Positions 42,940 to 53,960 of a stretch of DNA of 64,000 nt are shown one piece after another. The translations under genes and the position numbers were made by a program. A model generated the notes under the pieces. That model saw only the letters and a program-made list of their open reading frames with translations, was not told where the DNA came from and did not search any database. How positions within the stretch are numbered: position 1 is the first letter of the stretch; every line of letters begins with the position of its first letter. The DNA lies in assembly GCF_003255815.1 (NCBI RefSeq), contig NC_037680.1, positions 21,500,739-21,564,738 of the forward strand, in the 5' to 3' direction. Source of the DNA: Theropithecus gelada. Taxonomy: Eukaryota; Chordata; Mammalia; Primates; Cercopithecidae.

Positions 42940-45065
42940 CCACCTACCCTCAAAAATTTTCTTTCAGAGAAGTATTGAGTCTGTTGCTAGGAAACATGTC
43001 AAAAATTGAATAAAAAACTTTCAAGGACGATATGAAAACACGCATCATACCACGTATTGGAAAGTACCAAAACAATGCCAAAAAAAAAAAAAAAAAGTAG
43101 TTATCAGCTTATTTTAGAAGTGTAAACTATTGACGATTCCATGTTTGGGGAATTAGCACTTGGTATATTTAATGATTCAGAATATAACAGTTTATAAAAT
43201 ATGTGACTTGGCAAGTTATGAACTTGGTCAAATTATAAAAAATAAAAAATATGAAAAAATGTATGTTTTAAAGTCACATAAAGTAAGCTCATTGCAACAC
43301 TGGTGATTTAAGAGATGAAATTGAAGAGCATTTTTTAAATCACTTTGTATAGCACAGTATTTTAAAAACAAATTTGCACCACCATTTTGTTGACAAATAT
43401 TCACAGTTTTTGAAATTGAAAAATTATATACCACATAGAAATTACAGGCATTTTAAATTAGTCTATGCTTAATCCATAAAGTAAATGAAGTAATATTTTC
43501 TAATTTATCTATTTATACACAAATAGTAGACATTCATGTTACTGTATTATTAGAAGCATTATATATAGATGAAGCAACTAGGTTTATAAATATTTCTTTT
43601 TGGTTTATATGGTAATATCTGACTCTAACCAATGAAATACTTCGTATTTACATATTTTCAAATATTTTTCTAAAGAAGAAATAAGCAGTTTCAGAAAATC
43701 TTTGCACTAATAATAAAAATAGTTTATAAAGTTTTAGCAAATACTAGTGCCAGGGCTTTAGAGCATACACATTATCTAATACTTTTCCTTCTTCACTTGT
43801 AAACTTCTCTTCTTTCCTTATTGTACTATTATTCTCCATTTGGATTGTGCAATTCCCTGTAATATAACATTTTGTTTCTTTCTTACTTCAAGGTCTTCTA
43901 AGAGCAAGTAACATGTTTTGCTTTCTTGAAGTACATTCCACATAACTGGTACATCACCACATTCCTATTAAATAATGAGAAAGTAATAAAAAGATTACAT
44001 ATTTGAAACCACACTTTCTTGCTGAAAAGCTGTAGAGTCAACATAATAAGAGAAGCAAATATATGATCAAGAAATATTTCTTACAAGATGAAAATTTTAT
44101 AGAAATTTGTGAACCATCTCCCTAGAATCTTAAAAAGAATTTATAACTGCATGTCATCCACCATGGACATTCTTTAGAATGAACTATTTCACATTAAACA
44201 CATATTAACTAATATATGTATATATTTTTATAATTCTCTGATCAGTTGATATAAAATAGATATTTCCAATGTTCTATTATGACTAGAATATTTTCAGTCT
44301 CCACTGAATAAAATTAGGTGTAGTAGAGTTATAAAATGAAGAAATGCATAATTAGTGGCAACATTAAATCTAGTGGTTAAGACTTAATTTCCTTGATAGC
44401 AATTTTAAGATAAAAACATAGGTGATACATTCAGGGACTCTGCTCTCTCTGCTAAGTTTTGTGGATAGTCTACAAAGGCTAAACATCAAAAATAGTATTT
44501 TTTCAAGAAATGGGAGCAGCGCAAACACTAGTGGGCTGAGTCAAGGTAACATATACTGAGGTAAAATCTCTGTGCTTAGTTAAAGGAGATACACGCAGAG
44601 AAAGAAATAGCCTAAATTACTGACGTTATGAAAATTAGAATATTTTGTGGGTGAATCAAGAGTATTGGGAGTTATAAAACATTTAAAAAAGAATATTCGG
44701 AAACTTTGGATACACTTTAAGAATAAACAGCAATATTTAGCTACATGGAATGAACGCCTTGTATTGGTAGAAATAAAGGAACCCAACCTAGTGAGAAAAA
44801 AAAAAAGAAAGGTTATAAAGAGCAAATGGCTATTATTACCTTGTCAAGGTGTACTCACTGATCTCTGAGTAAAGATGCTCTGTTTTAATCAATGTAATTA
44901 TGTTGCCCGTCCCCCGTAATAAGACCATTGAGTATATCACTTTTAGAAAAGTTGAACTCCTGCTGCTTCTCATTCTTTGGTAAAGAGTAACATATCTGGA
45001 ACATAATCTCACATGTTTAGCTATCAGATATGGTAGTAGAAACAACTTCCACAGGGTCACAATTA
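42940..45065. other. AT-rich intergenic DNA, with A run and L2-like piece
   Basis: A pure A run lies at about 43079-43096. TCTAAGAGCAAGTAACATGT and ACATAACTGGTACATCACCA near 43890-43960 resemble an L2 3' end (low confidence). Short frames 43228-43434 (-) and 44580-45060 (both strands) lack any recognised domain. Confidence 0.4.
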
Positions 45066-45073
45066 AAATAAGA

Positions 45074-45365
45074 CTAGGCTGGGCAAGTGGTTCACACCTA
45101 CAATCCCAGCACTTTGGGAGGCCGAGGTGGGCAGATTATGAGGTCAGTAGTTTGAGACTAGCCTGGCCAACATGGTGAAACCCCGTCTCTACTAAAATAC
45201 AAAAAAGTAGCTGGACGTGGTGGTGCACGCCTGTAGTCCCAGCTGCTCAGGATGCTGAGACGGGAGAATTGCTGGAACCCTGGAGGTGGAGGTGGCAGTG
45301 AGCCAAGAGCACGCCACTGCACACCAGCCTGGAGACAGAGACTCTGTCTCAAAAAATAAAATACA
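45074..45365 (+). repeat. Alu (AluS-like), plus strand
   Basis: It runs from GGCTGGGCAAGTGGTTCACA to GGAGACAGAGACTCTGTCTC and an A-rich tail. AATAAGAC before and AATAAGAT after may be the target duplication. Confidence 0.92.
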
Positions 45366-45479
45366 ATAAGATGATATTTTTTTTCAGTGCAAATGTCATA
45401 GCTTATATTTAGAAAAGGCACAGTAGAAAAGTTTTCATATGTCCCCAAACTTCTCCTTATATTGACAACAACAATCAAA

Positions 45480-46230
45480 ATGAGTATGTCTGCCCTGCCT
45501 TGGTTCGGCTGTCATCGTTCCACATCTGTACTACTTTTAAGAATTTTCTAAGAAGATCTCTGCTTTAAATCCTGTTCCATGTGACTGGCCACTACCCTGG
45601 GTCTGTGTAATCGTTCTGAAACACAGATATGATCACATTACTCTCATGAATAAAATCATTCTATACCTTTTTATTATAACAGTACAAAGTACAAACTTCT
45701 GACCATGACATCCTAAGTCTTTCACAATCTGTTCATTTATCTCCTATCCACATTTGCATACTCTTGTTCTTTTCTCTACCTTTTCTTTACATTCCAGAGT
45801 TGCCAAATTTCCTATCCACTGCCAGGAGTCATGCTATCTTTCACCTCAATGAGAAAGCAGTTCATTCTCACCTAACTTCTGGTTGGACTTCTCATTTTCT
45901 AATTGTCCATCTGGTAAACATCAACTCTTTGTGGACAAGGACTTGGTGTAAATGTCATCTTCTCTGGGGAGTCTCTGCTGACCTCTCCTAGCCAACTTTG
46001 GTGCATCAGCATCCTGTTCTGGTTATAGTACCTCCATCTCCAATTTTATTCCAGTTGTATTAGGTTCCTATGATGTTTAAAGTTACCTAACTGCTTTTAC
46101 CATTATGGGAATATCTGGAAGACAGAATAGTTCTTATTTGCATAGAATCTGACTCATAGAGCCCAACATATGGTAGGTTCCTAAGAATTTTGTTGCCTGA
46201 GTAAATAAGTCAATAAAACTCAACATTCAT
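45480..46230 (+). repeat. L2 LINE segment, plus strand
   Basis: Blocks in L2 order: CAGTACAAAGTACAAACTTC, ATGACATCCTAAGTCTTTCA, TAAATGTCATCTTCTCTGGG, GAGTCTCTGCTGACCTCTCC, and an end with CATAGAGCCCAACATATGGT and GAGTAAATAAGTCAATAAAA. The frame 45764-45991 is within this L2. Confidence 0.7.
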
Positions 46231-46569
46231 GAAAATCCTGGTGGTATATTTTTCACATATTATGAAGCTAATTTTGATTTTATAAAGTCTTACTACTTTA
46301 ATCCTTCAAGTAAATTTCAACAATAGAATTTTTTTCTTAAAAAATAAAACATCTTTGCTACCCTGCAAATTAATTATAGCTACAATTATAATCCTTTTAG
46401 AACTAAACAACAATTGTTTAGCTATCAAGATACTGCTGAGGACCAGCTTTAAAAAACTTTTCCAGCTCAGCTGAAATTGGTTGAAACACTAACATCTCTA
46501 CCCTGTAAAGGTAAAGAGTAAAGTTACTCAGGTACTCACTTTACACATAGAATCTCTTTACTCTAAACA

Positions 46570-46700
46570 CATCCTTCAATCCATTCAACCGGTAATTATT
46601 GAGTTTCTAATATTTACAGTAAATTCAGTGAAGGATAACAATATTAAAACTAACAATAATTTGTGCTTTCTAGAACTTGATAGCTCAGGTTGCCAGTATC
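46570..46700 (-). repeat. L2 3' end fragment, minus strand
   Basis: AATCCATTCAACCGGTAATT and ATTGAGTTTCTAATATTTAC are complementary to the diverged L2 terminus. Confidence 0.4.
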
Positions 46701-48258
46701 TTTTGCATTTCACAATTAAAACAAACAAAAACTAGCTGTGGCTCAAACCTTCTCCCTCTCTCCTCACCACAGATTTTGAAAACCCAAGTTATTGTAATAA
46801 TTTTACTTTCCTAGTACTTAACTTTAAAAATATTCCTTGTCAAAATGAATCTACTATAAACCAAAAAACTCTTCTAAATGCAAAGCATTGATGATTTGAT
46901 TTCCCCACTTGGAAATATATGAACAGTATTTTATTATTGTTATGTGTAAATTGTGCTTCAGATATCCCTAAGATTTACTCAATTCTAAATCCTTATCCCT
47001 CCCCTGGATCAGATAGGTAAAATTTGAGGAAGATATCTGTTGCAAGTATCACCTACTAACTTTTTGTAATATAATTTCAACAGGTAGATGGGTAGTTTTC
47101 CTTCTTTTTTTGGCCTGTCTTTTTCTGTTTTTTTACAGAAGGTAGAAAATCCCTGTGATAATCAATTTTGACCCTAATTATTGTTTACTCTACTATATAT
47201 TGCTTAATTGGCATAAAAAACAAATAATCTTCTTTGGCTAGGTTACGTTACGCTTCTTTCAATTCATCTTAAGATGGCAATATATATATTTTTTCCTTTC
47301 TGCAGGCATATTGCTCCATACTTATTTTACAGTAAAATAAAACACAGTCTTTAAAATGAATGACAACTGTTCTGTAATATGAAGACTTTGATTAATCAAG
47401 GAAAGTATGCATTGTTTTGCGCATGCTTGGAGAGGATAACAAAGTGTTTCCTTTTCAAAATACATTTATTCAACCAATGATTTATTCATTGGACACTTTG
47501 GAGGCATCTATTTTGTGTACGTCACAGAAGCATTTCTTTCCAAAGTGGTTAGACAGATAAATCAGATAATCGAATAAAAACAGTTAATTATCCAAGGGAA
47601 AACTTTCATTTTGTAGTGTACTATCTAAATCACTAGCTGAAAACAAATAAAATTCGAGGTAGCTTTTAGGATTTCAAATAAGAATAGAGTTACTTGTGTT
47701 TAATATGATATGCTGTATGTAAATTATTTTTATTGGCCTTTGCATTATAGAGAAGACTGACAAAGTTGTTTCCAAGGGAAGAAACAAGAGGCAGTTCCAG
47801 CGTGGTAGGTTATTGGAAAGGAAACCTAGTAGTGGTGCCAACACCTTAAAGATAATCCTACCATATAAGGAGGTGAAGATTGTGTTTCAGTTTTTTGTTT
47901 GTTTTAAATTTCAGATGGAGAGTCTTTTTTGTTTTTGAGATCACAACCAATCTTCTGTTTAACTGTTAAAAAAATGGAAATTCTAAAATAATACTTTGCT
48001 TATTAAGACTTGTTTTCTGCCCCATCCCCCTCCCCGCTCCCTGTCCTCCTTCTTCCCATTCTCATGTTGTTTATTAGCTTGCTCCAGTATCTATTGGTAT
48101 CCTTCTCTATTCATGTACCATGGGCTTAAGTTAGTTCTGCAGCAATCTCAAAAGTCTGGCTATATGTCTACATATATCTACAAGTAGGAAGTGTTGCAGC
48201 TTGATCAAAGGAAAAGACTGAGATACTTATGAGTTCTGTGATTTATTAGCTCTATAAT
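46701..48258. other. AT-rich intergenic DNA
   Basis: No gene. TTTATTCAACCAATGATTTA near 47465 may be another L2 3' end on the minus strand. A C/T-rich patch lies at 48018-48060. Confidence 0.4.
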
Positions 48259-48312
48259 TTTGAATACATGGCCTGAACACAAAAATTTGAATACATGGCC
48301 TGAACACAAAAA
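48259..48312 (+). repeat. 27-bp perfect tandem duplication
   Basis: Two identical adjacent 27-base units, each starting TTTGAATACATGGCCTGAAC, at 48259-48285 and 48286-48312. Just after it, CATTTCTTCATCTGTAAAAT is MIR-like. Confidence 0.93.
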
Positions 48313-48598
48313 ATATGCATTTCTTCATCTGTAAAATTGAAGAACAACACCTACTCATCAAGTTATTATGAAATTTAAATGAAATTTAAATGAATAGCTG
48401 ATGTTTTAATCATTATAAATGTTACCATTTTTAGTATCTAGTGTAGGAAGAACATGTATTAACTTGTGTCCCGGTCCTTTCACAATGCCTATCTCTTCAG
48501 TAAGTTTCCTTTAACCCATTTGTGCACCTACATTAATTTGCCGTCTACCTTGCTTCCCCACTTCTTAGGCTAGCATGCCTCTTCTTAGAACTGCCATT

Positions 48599-48938
48599 CC
48601 TGACCGGGCGTAGTGGCTCACACCTGTAATCCTAGCATTTTGGGAGGCCAAGGCAGGTGGATCACCTGAGGTCAGGAGTTCAAGACCAGCCTGGTCAACG
48701 TGGCGAAACCCCATCTCTACTAAAAATACAAAAATTAGCAGGACATGTTGGCGTGTGCCTATAATCCCAGTTACCTGGGAGGCCGAGGCAGGCAGGAGAA
48801 TCGCTTGAACTCCGGCGGGTGGAGGTTGCAGTGAGACAAGATCGTGCCATTGCACTCCGGCCTTGGCAACAAGAGAAAAACTCCATCTCAAAAAGGAAAA
48901 AAAAAAAAAAAAAAAAAGAAAGAAAGAAAGAAAAGAAA
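48599..48938 (+). repeat. Alu (AluS-like), plus strand, with (GAAA)n tail
   Basis: The body runs from TGACCGGGCGTAGTGGCTCA to AAAACTCCATCTC, then an A run and GAAAGAAAGAAAGAAAAG. AGAACTGCCATT flanks it (48587-48598 and 48939-48950), a perfect 12-base target duplication. Opposing frames at 48565-48981 are Alu antisense. Confidence 0.95.
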
Positions 48939-48950
48939 AGAACTGCCATT

Positions 48951-49967
48951 TCATCAACAACTTTCCTCTGGGAGTTGCCATGTTCTTACATGTCCCTGCC
49001 TATGTGGTCACATTTAATTTAACATTAGGAATCTGATTCATGTTTAGCCTTCATCTAGAAATACTGTAAATTACTGTGATTCTTGCAGTTTTTGTTCCAA
49101 ATAATTTTTTGGAAGGGGTGGGTTGCATTTATGGGCCTAGAAGATTACTTAGTGTGCCTAATAAGAATATTATAAATAATTGTGAAATAAATTCTTGAAA
49201 ATATTTCTTAAATACTGTTAAAAGGAGTAAAAAGTGAATTTTAGGACTGAAAAACTGGCTGTGCTTATTACTTTTTATTCCTTTATACATTCTGCAATTT
49301 TGCAGTAGCCTTTATTGGCAAAAATAACTTAATTTTCTCCTTTAATCCCATAATATGTGAATCACATATCACACCAAAATAAGACACTTGGAATTTATTT
49401 CTGCCACATAAATGATACAGTAAACAAGTAAAGAGCACAATTTTCTTCAAACCAGAAAAATTTGACTTTTTGGCAAGAATGATATGAATTTTAAAGACCA
49501 GAGTGAATATGCAAGAAAGCACTGGGGTAAAGAGAATTTCTAAATCTTTGACTTGTGGTATGTCTCACTAAAAAATTTGCCTTGTTGGAGTTTAATTCAC
49601 AAAAATAAGAAAGGGACTGAAGTCCATGAGAAACCTGGACAGGGTTGTGGTTTGACAGTCAGTTGATTATGACTGATTGGTGACTCCATCATTGGCAATT
49701 TAGTCACTGTTTTCCAGTTTCCTCCAATCTGCCCAACCAGCCATCCAAGGGATGCTGCCGAAGTCTGCTGTCTCCATCTTCTCTTCCATCTGCTGTTTTT
49801 ATTTTTACTTCCTAATTATGAAATTAGGTCCATAAAAATGTCAAATTTTGCGATATGCTACAACTACAGCAAGTTTTTCTTTATCATAAGAAAATGGTCA
49901 GTCATGTGGCACAAGAGCACTGGCGAGAACAAATAATCCGTACAAACAACTTGATTGAGTGAGGTCT
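48951..49967. other. Intergenic DNA
   Basis: No gene or named repeat. The minus frame 49283-49522 has no recognised domain. Confidence 0.4.
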
Positions 49968-50001
49968 CATACATACATACCTACATACATACATACATAC
50001 A
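49968..50001 (+). repeat. (CATA)n microsatellite
   Basis: CATACATACATAC, one variant CTAC, then CATACATACATACATAC. The frame 49955-50137 starts in it and is not a gene. AAAAGAAAAATATAAAC occurs just after it at 50008-50024 and again at 50083-50099. Confidence 0.9.
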
Positions 50002-50229
50002 ATTCATAAAAGAAAAATATAAACGATATTTTATATGCTACGAATTTACCACAATGCTCTTTCAAAGTTTGCTGGAAGTCACAAAAGAAAAATATAAACC
50101 ATGGCTTATTCACAGTTCTATAACATGTTTCTCCTAATTAATATCCTCTCCAAATATAGTAAATGTAATTGTTCTAAATGTAAATTATACATATTTACTT
50201 ATTTTCTCTATTGCACTTATTAATCCTTT

Positions 50230-50234
<5 letters not shown>

Positions 50235-50262
<28 letters not shown>

Positions 50263-50547
50263 TTTTTTAACAGAGTCTGGCTCTGTCACCGAGGCTGGAG
50301 TACAGTGGTGGGATCTCACTCACTGCAACCTCTGCCTCCCGGGTTCAAGCGATTCTCCTGCCTCAGCCTCCTGAGTAGCTGGGATTAACTGGTTCCTGCT
50401 ACCATTCCCAGCTAATTTTTGTATTTTTAGTAGAGATGGGGGTTTCTCCATGTTGGCCAGGCTGGTCTTGAACTCCTGATCTAAGGTGATACGTCCGCCT
50501 TGGCCTCCTAAAGTGCTGGGATTACAGGTGTGAGCCTCTGTCCTGGC
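50235..50547 (-). repeat. Alu (AluS-like), minus strand
   Basis: T-rich tail, then AACAGAGTCTGGCTCTGTCA through both arms to GTGTGAGCCTCTGTCCTGGC. Confidence 0.92.
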
Positions 50548-51590
50548 CTTATAAAGGTGATTCTAATAAATCCGAGAGACTTCTGTCCTGTTCTCACCTG
50601 TGGAATTACATTCAAAGATGGACAGCTGAGCCATGAAGTCATAATTAAAAAGAAAATTGCAGTCTTTGTTTGCAGTCTCTAAGAACATTAAAGGAGATCC
50701 AAATTACAGTGCAAGACTGCTCAGGAGCTTTCTTCTCCCTCCCTAGTGCTTATCCTTAGCAGCTGCTGAGGTCTGCTCCTGCGAGGCTGTCTTTCAATTT
50801 GCAGCAAGTGCCTTATATTTTTTCTCTTTCCCGCCTCTCCTCCTCTGCTCTCTCCTCATTCTTTATTAAATAGTTTGATCTATGTTCTTTGCTAAATCCT
50901 CCCTTCTTTGCTTTTGGTTTCTCTAGTTCTATCCTACTCTCTGATTAATTCTTTACCTATAAAGAGATCTGAGAACCTGACAGTCAAAGCTCTTTGTTTC
51001 CTGGGAGTGGTGCTGGAGCATAGAAGTGGATGAGACATGGAATTGGATTAGTTAAGAGCAATCAAAAGTAACTATGTCTTATTGTTTCATATTTGCATAT
51101 TTCAGAGGTATACACATTGAGGAAAAACAAAATCAAAATTTTGGCTTCTAATTCTAAGAAAAGAAAAATAATCTATTTCCTTCCCTAGGTCCTTTTTAAT
51201 ACAGTGATCATATTGAGACCTTCAGAGTCTCTGATTTCACATTGCTAAACAGATTATTGCTTTTGTTTGCACAGATATTCTGATGGGTGTTACGTAAGCA
51301 ACAATAAGCTGAAACTACACGTCTGAACTGGAGGAAGTAGATTTTAGTGTAACACATAAAGAATTTGAGATGAATGTGGAGGTAGAGAGAGAATGGGGGT
51401 GAAGTGGTAGGATGGGGAGAAGGATGGGGAAAACACTGTGTTTTCAATGTGATTAGAGGGCAAGTGAGAGCACCTCAAGGCTCGCAACTGAGAAAAGGTT
51501 TAAGAGAAGAATATCTGTTTTCCTATATAATGTTTAATGTTCTTCTATGTCCCCAGAACATTTTTAAGGTTTTCCAGTGGCACAGGGCCT

Positions 51591-51593
<3 letters not shown>
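50548..51593. other. Intergenic DNA
   Basis: Moderately mixed composition around 50700-50850 but no recognised repeat or gene. The minus frame 51208-51447 has no recognised domain. Confidence 0.4.

Positions 51594-51637
<44 letters not shown>
51594..51637 (+). repeat. (TG)n microsatellite
   Basis: About 22 uninterrupted TG units, the longest pure dinucleotide run in the window. Confidence 0.95.
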
Positions 51638-51638
<1 letters not shown>

Positions 51639-52485
51639 GATTCTTAATCTTAAGGGAGAGTAAATTTTATATCAATTTCAACAATTCACAACTGAATACA
51701 GACTACACCTAGTTAAGAGAAACATAATTCATAAATTGATATAATTCTTTGGAAATAGGGATACAGCTAGAATTGGTTAAGGGAGTACAAATCCCCCACA
51801 ATATTTTAAAACAGTGGGGAGTGTAAATTTTCTTGGTCTTATAAAGTGGGGGTTCAATCAATGTAATGTAGATTTTTAAGGACAAGGACACTCCAGCTGC
51901 CATGTCGATTCTTTGAATGTTGCTCAAAATCTGAATCGTCAACTTAATACATCCGTACTCACTCTATGTATTCATAACTATAACAATCCTGTAGTTCTTG
52001 AGAATACACATTCATAAGAACATGAATATTTTTTAAAAACAAACTGAGCCCAATAGAGGAAATCAGTTAATAATATCCAGAAGATGCTAATGCAAATTCA
52101 CCTCTTAACTCCAGTCTCGACACCTGGTTTGTTAGCAGTCCTGCGATTTCCAAATCCTCTTAAAAAAGCTTTTGAATTGCCCTGTTAATGAAGGAAAAGC
52201 AAAATATAGCTAAAGTTTAACTAACATAATTATGCATCATGTTTCCTCTAAGACATGTCCATGTAGTGCATGTAGGCACGCCACTTGCCAAGATCAAAAG
52301 TCATGTTGTGATGGAAATTACTCTGAATTCCACCCCATGAATCCTTCTACTGTAATATCTTATAAAACTTTTCAAGGTAAACTAAAATTTATTTGAAATT
52401 CTAAGGTCCCATTTATTTATTTATTAAGCAAATGCTTTTTGCCCCTTTTGTGCTAAAAAAATATATAAACATTACAGTAGCTTCT
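51638..52485. other. AT-rich intergenic DNA
   Basis: Nothing recognised. The minus frame 51709-51942 has no recognised domain. Confidence 0.4.
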
Positions 52486-53300
52486 CTCTTTTAACCTTCT
52501 TACCATCTACTTGGGAGATAAACATATAAGCAGATAATTTCAATCCTGAGATATATGAACAATAACAATAAAAAGGCTTTGCAATTTAAATAGCAATCTA
52601 GCAGGTTTCCTGGAAGGATTAGTACATTTCTTTGTTTTGTGTTTATGTCTCCACTAAAAAAGAAATGTTTGAGCCCTAACCTCCAGTAATTAAGAATGTG
52701 GTCGTATTTGGAGATAGGATTTCTACAGGGTTGGCCCTAATCTAATATAATTGGTACCCTTGTAAAAATGAGAAATGTACAGAGACAGACACATGCACGG
52801 TGAAAATATCATATGAAGATGAAGATGGAGATCGGGGTGATCCATCTACAAGCCAGAAAATGGCAAAAATAGTCAGCAAATATTTAGAGACCAGGAAAGA
52901 GGCATGGAACAGGCTCTCCCTCACAGTACTCAACCCCACCAATAGCTTGATCTTGGACTTCTGCCCTCCAGAACTGTGAAGCAATAAATTTCTATTGTTT
53001 AAGCCACCCTGTTAGTGTTACATTGTTACAGCAACCCTAGGAACATTGTTTTGCTCTTGGAAGAAGTAGTATTTAAGCCCAGTCCTGAAGGATGAAAACA
53101 GTAGAAAGAAAGCAACATTGGGAAAGGCAATACACACAGAAGAAACAGGATGGGCAAATGCCTGGAGAGGATAGGAAACACGGTTGACTCAGCCACCTGC
53201 CAATAGCACCAAGGGATGAAGGCAGAGAGTTCACAGAAGAAACAGAGGAGTGACTGGGAACCAGATAGCAAAGTGTTCTTCATGAATCCAGGCAAGAAAC
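52486..53300 (-). repeat. L2 LINE, minus strand, split by an MLT1 LTR
   Basis: TTCAATCCTGAGATATATGA and CAATAACAATAAAAAGGCTT (about 52540-52580) and, beyond the LTR, CCCAGTCCTGAAGGATGAAA, GGATGGGCAAATGCCTGGAG (about 53078-53168) follow the complement of L2 in order. The gap between them is filled by the LTR at 52640-53038. Confidence 0.6.
52640..53038 (+). repeat. MLT1-type MaLR LTR inserted in L2
   Basis: Blocks in MLT1 order: GAGCCCTAACCTCCAGTAAT, GTCGTATTTGGAGATAGGAT, AGCTTGATCTTGGACTTCTG, CCCTCCAGAACTGTGAAGCA, ATAAATTTCTATTGTTTAAG, CCACCCTGTTAGTGTTACAT and TTACAGCAACCCTAGGAAC. Confidence 0.85.
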
Positions 53301-53324
53301 GATGATGGTCTGTAGTTGTTGACA

Positions 53325-53960
53325 GCTGTTGTTAAACCTCAGTTCTTGTCTTCTTGGTTTAAAGGAATTTAAACAAGAGACACTCGGCAAAGAAATGCAG
53401 TATAGTGCAATTTATTGCAAAGAACAAAGACTACTCTGAAAGTTTTTGGCACAGAATAGATAGTACATTATGAGAGACAATTCAGACAGGCTGCTCCTAA
53501 GGATGAGACAGTGTTGACTGTTTCTGGGGAAACTCCCTTTATGGGGGTCTTACATGATTATTCATAAGAGGGTGGGGAGAAGTGTCACTAATAAGCATGT
53601 TCTGGGTGGTCCTCTGGGTGCACAGACACGGCTGTATATGCTTATTCATACATTGTTTGTCTCATTAGCAAATTAAACCCATCCAGGGTTGTGTTTTTTA
53701 CTACTATAATGAGCAAAGTGCCAGTCTGAACAGGTAAAATGAAACTGCACATGCTCTCTGCAGAAGAAATTGCCTACTGGAGAGAGCTTTGCTGGAATGA
53801 ACTTTGAAACTATAACGCAAATGCTGGGTCTTATCCTTTTGACAGTGCAGTGTGTAGAGATTCTTATGAAGTCCAATGGACAAAACTTGGCGGTTGTGTC
53901 ACTATTCAGTTTCCATTTGAGAGTATTGCCTGTTCTCTTTTCCTTCCCCAAATCTTAGTT
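53325..53960 (-). repeat. LTR-like repeat, minus strand
   Basis: TAGTGCAATTTATTGCAAAG near 53404 holds the complement of AATAAA in a GCAATAAATTGC setting, typical of LTR poly(A) regions. The block has mixed composition and defined edges in AT-rich DNA. The frames 53673-53951 (-) and 53770-53958 (+) overlap and look like chance. Family unnamed (ERVL/ERV3-like). Confidence 0.45.

Noticed and set aside
49968..50099. CATA array and spaced repeats considered as a CRISPR-like array
   Set aside because: Units are 4 bp and contiguous; the 17-base repeat occurs only twice. CRISPR arrays are prokaryotic and this is primate DNA.
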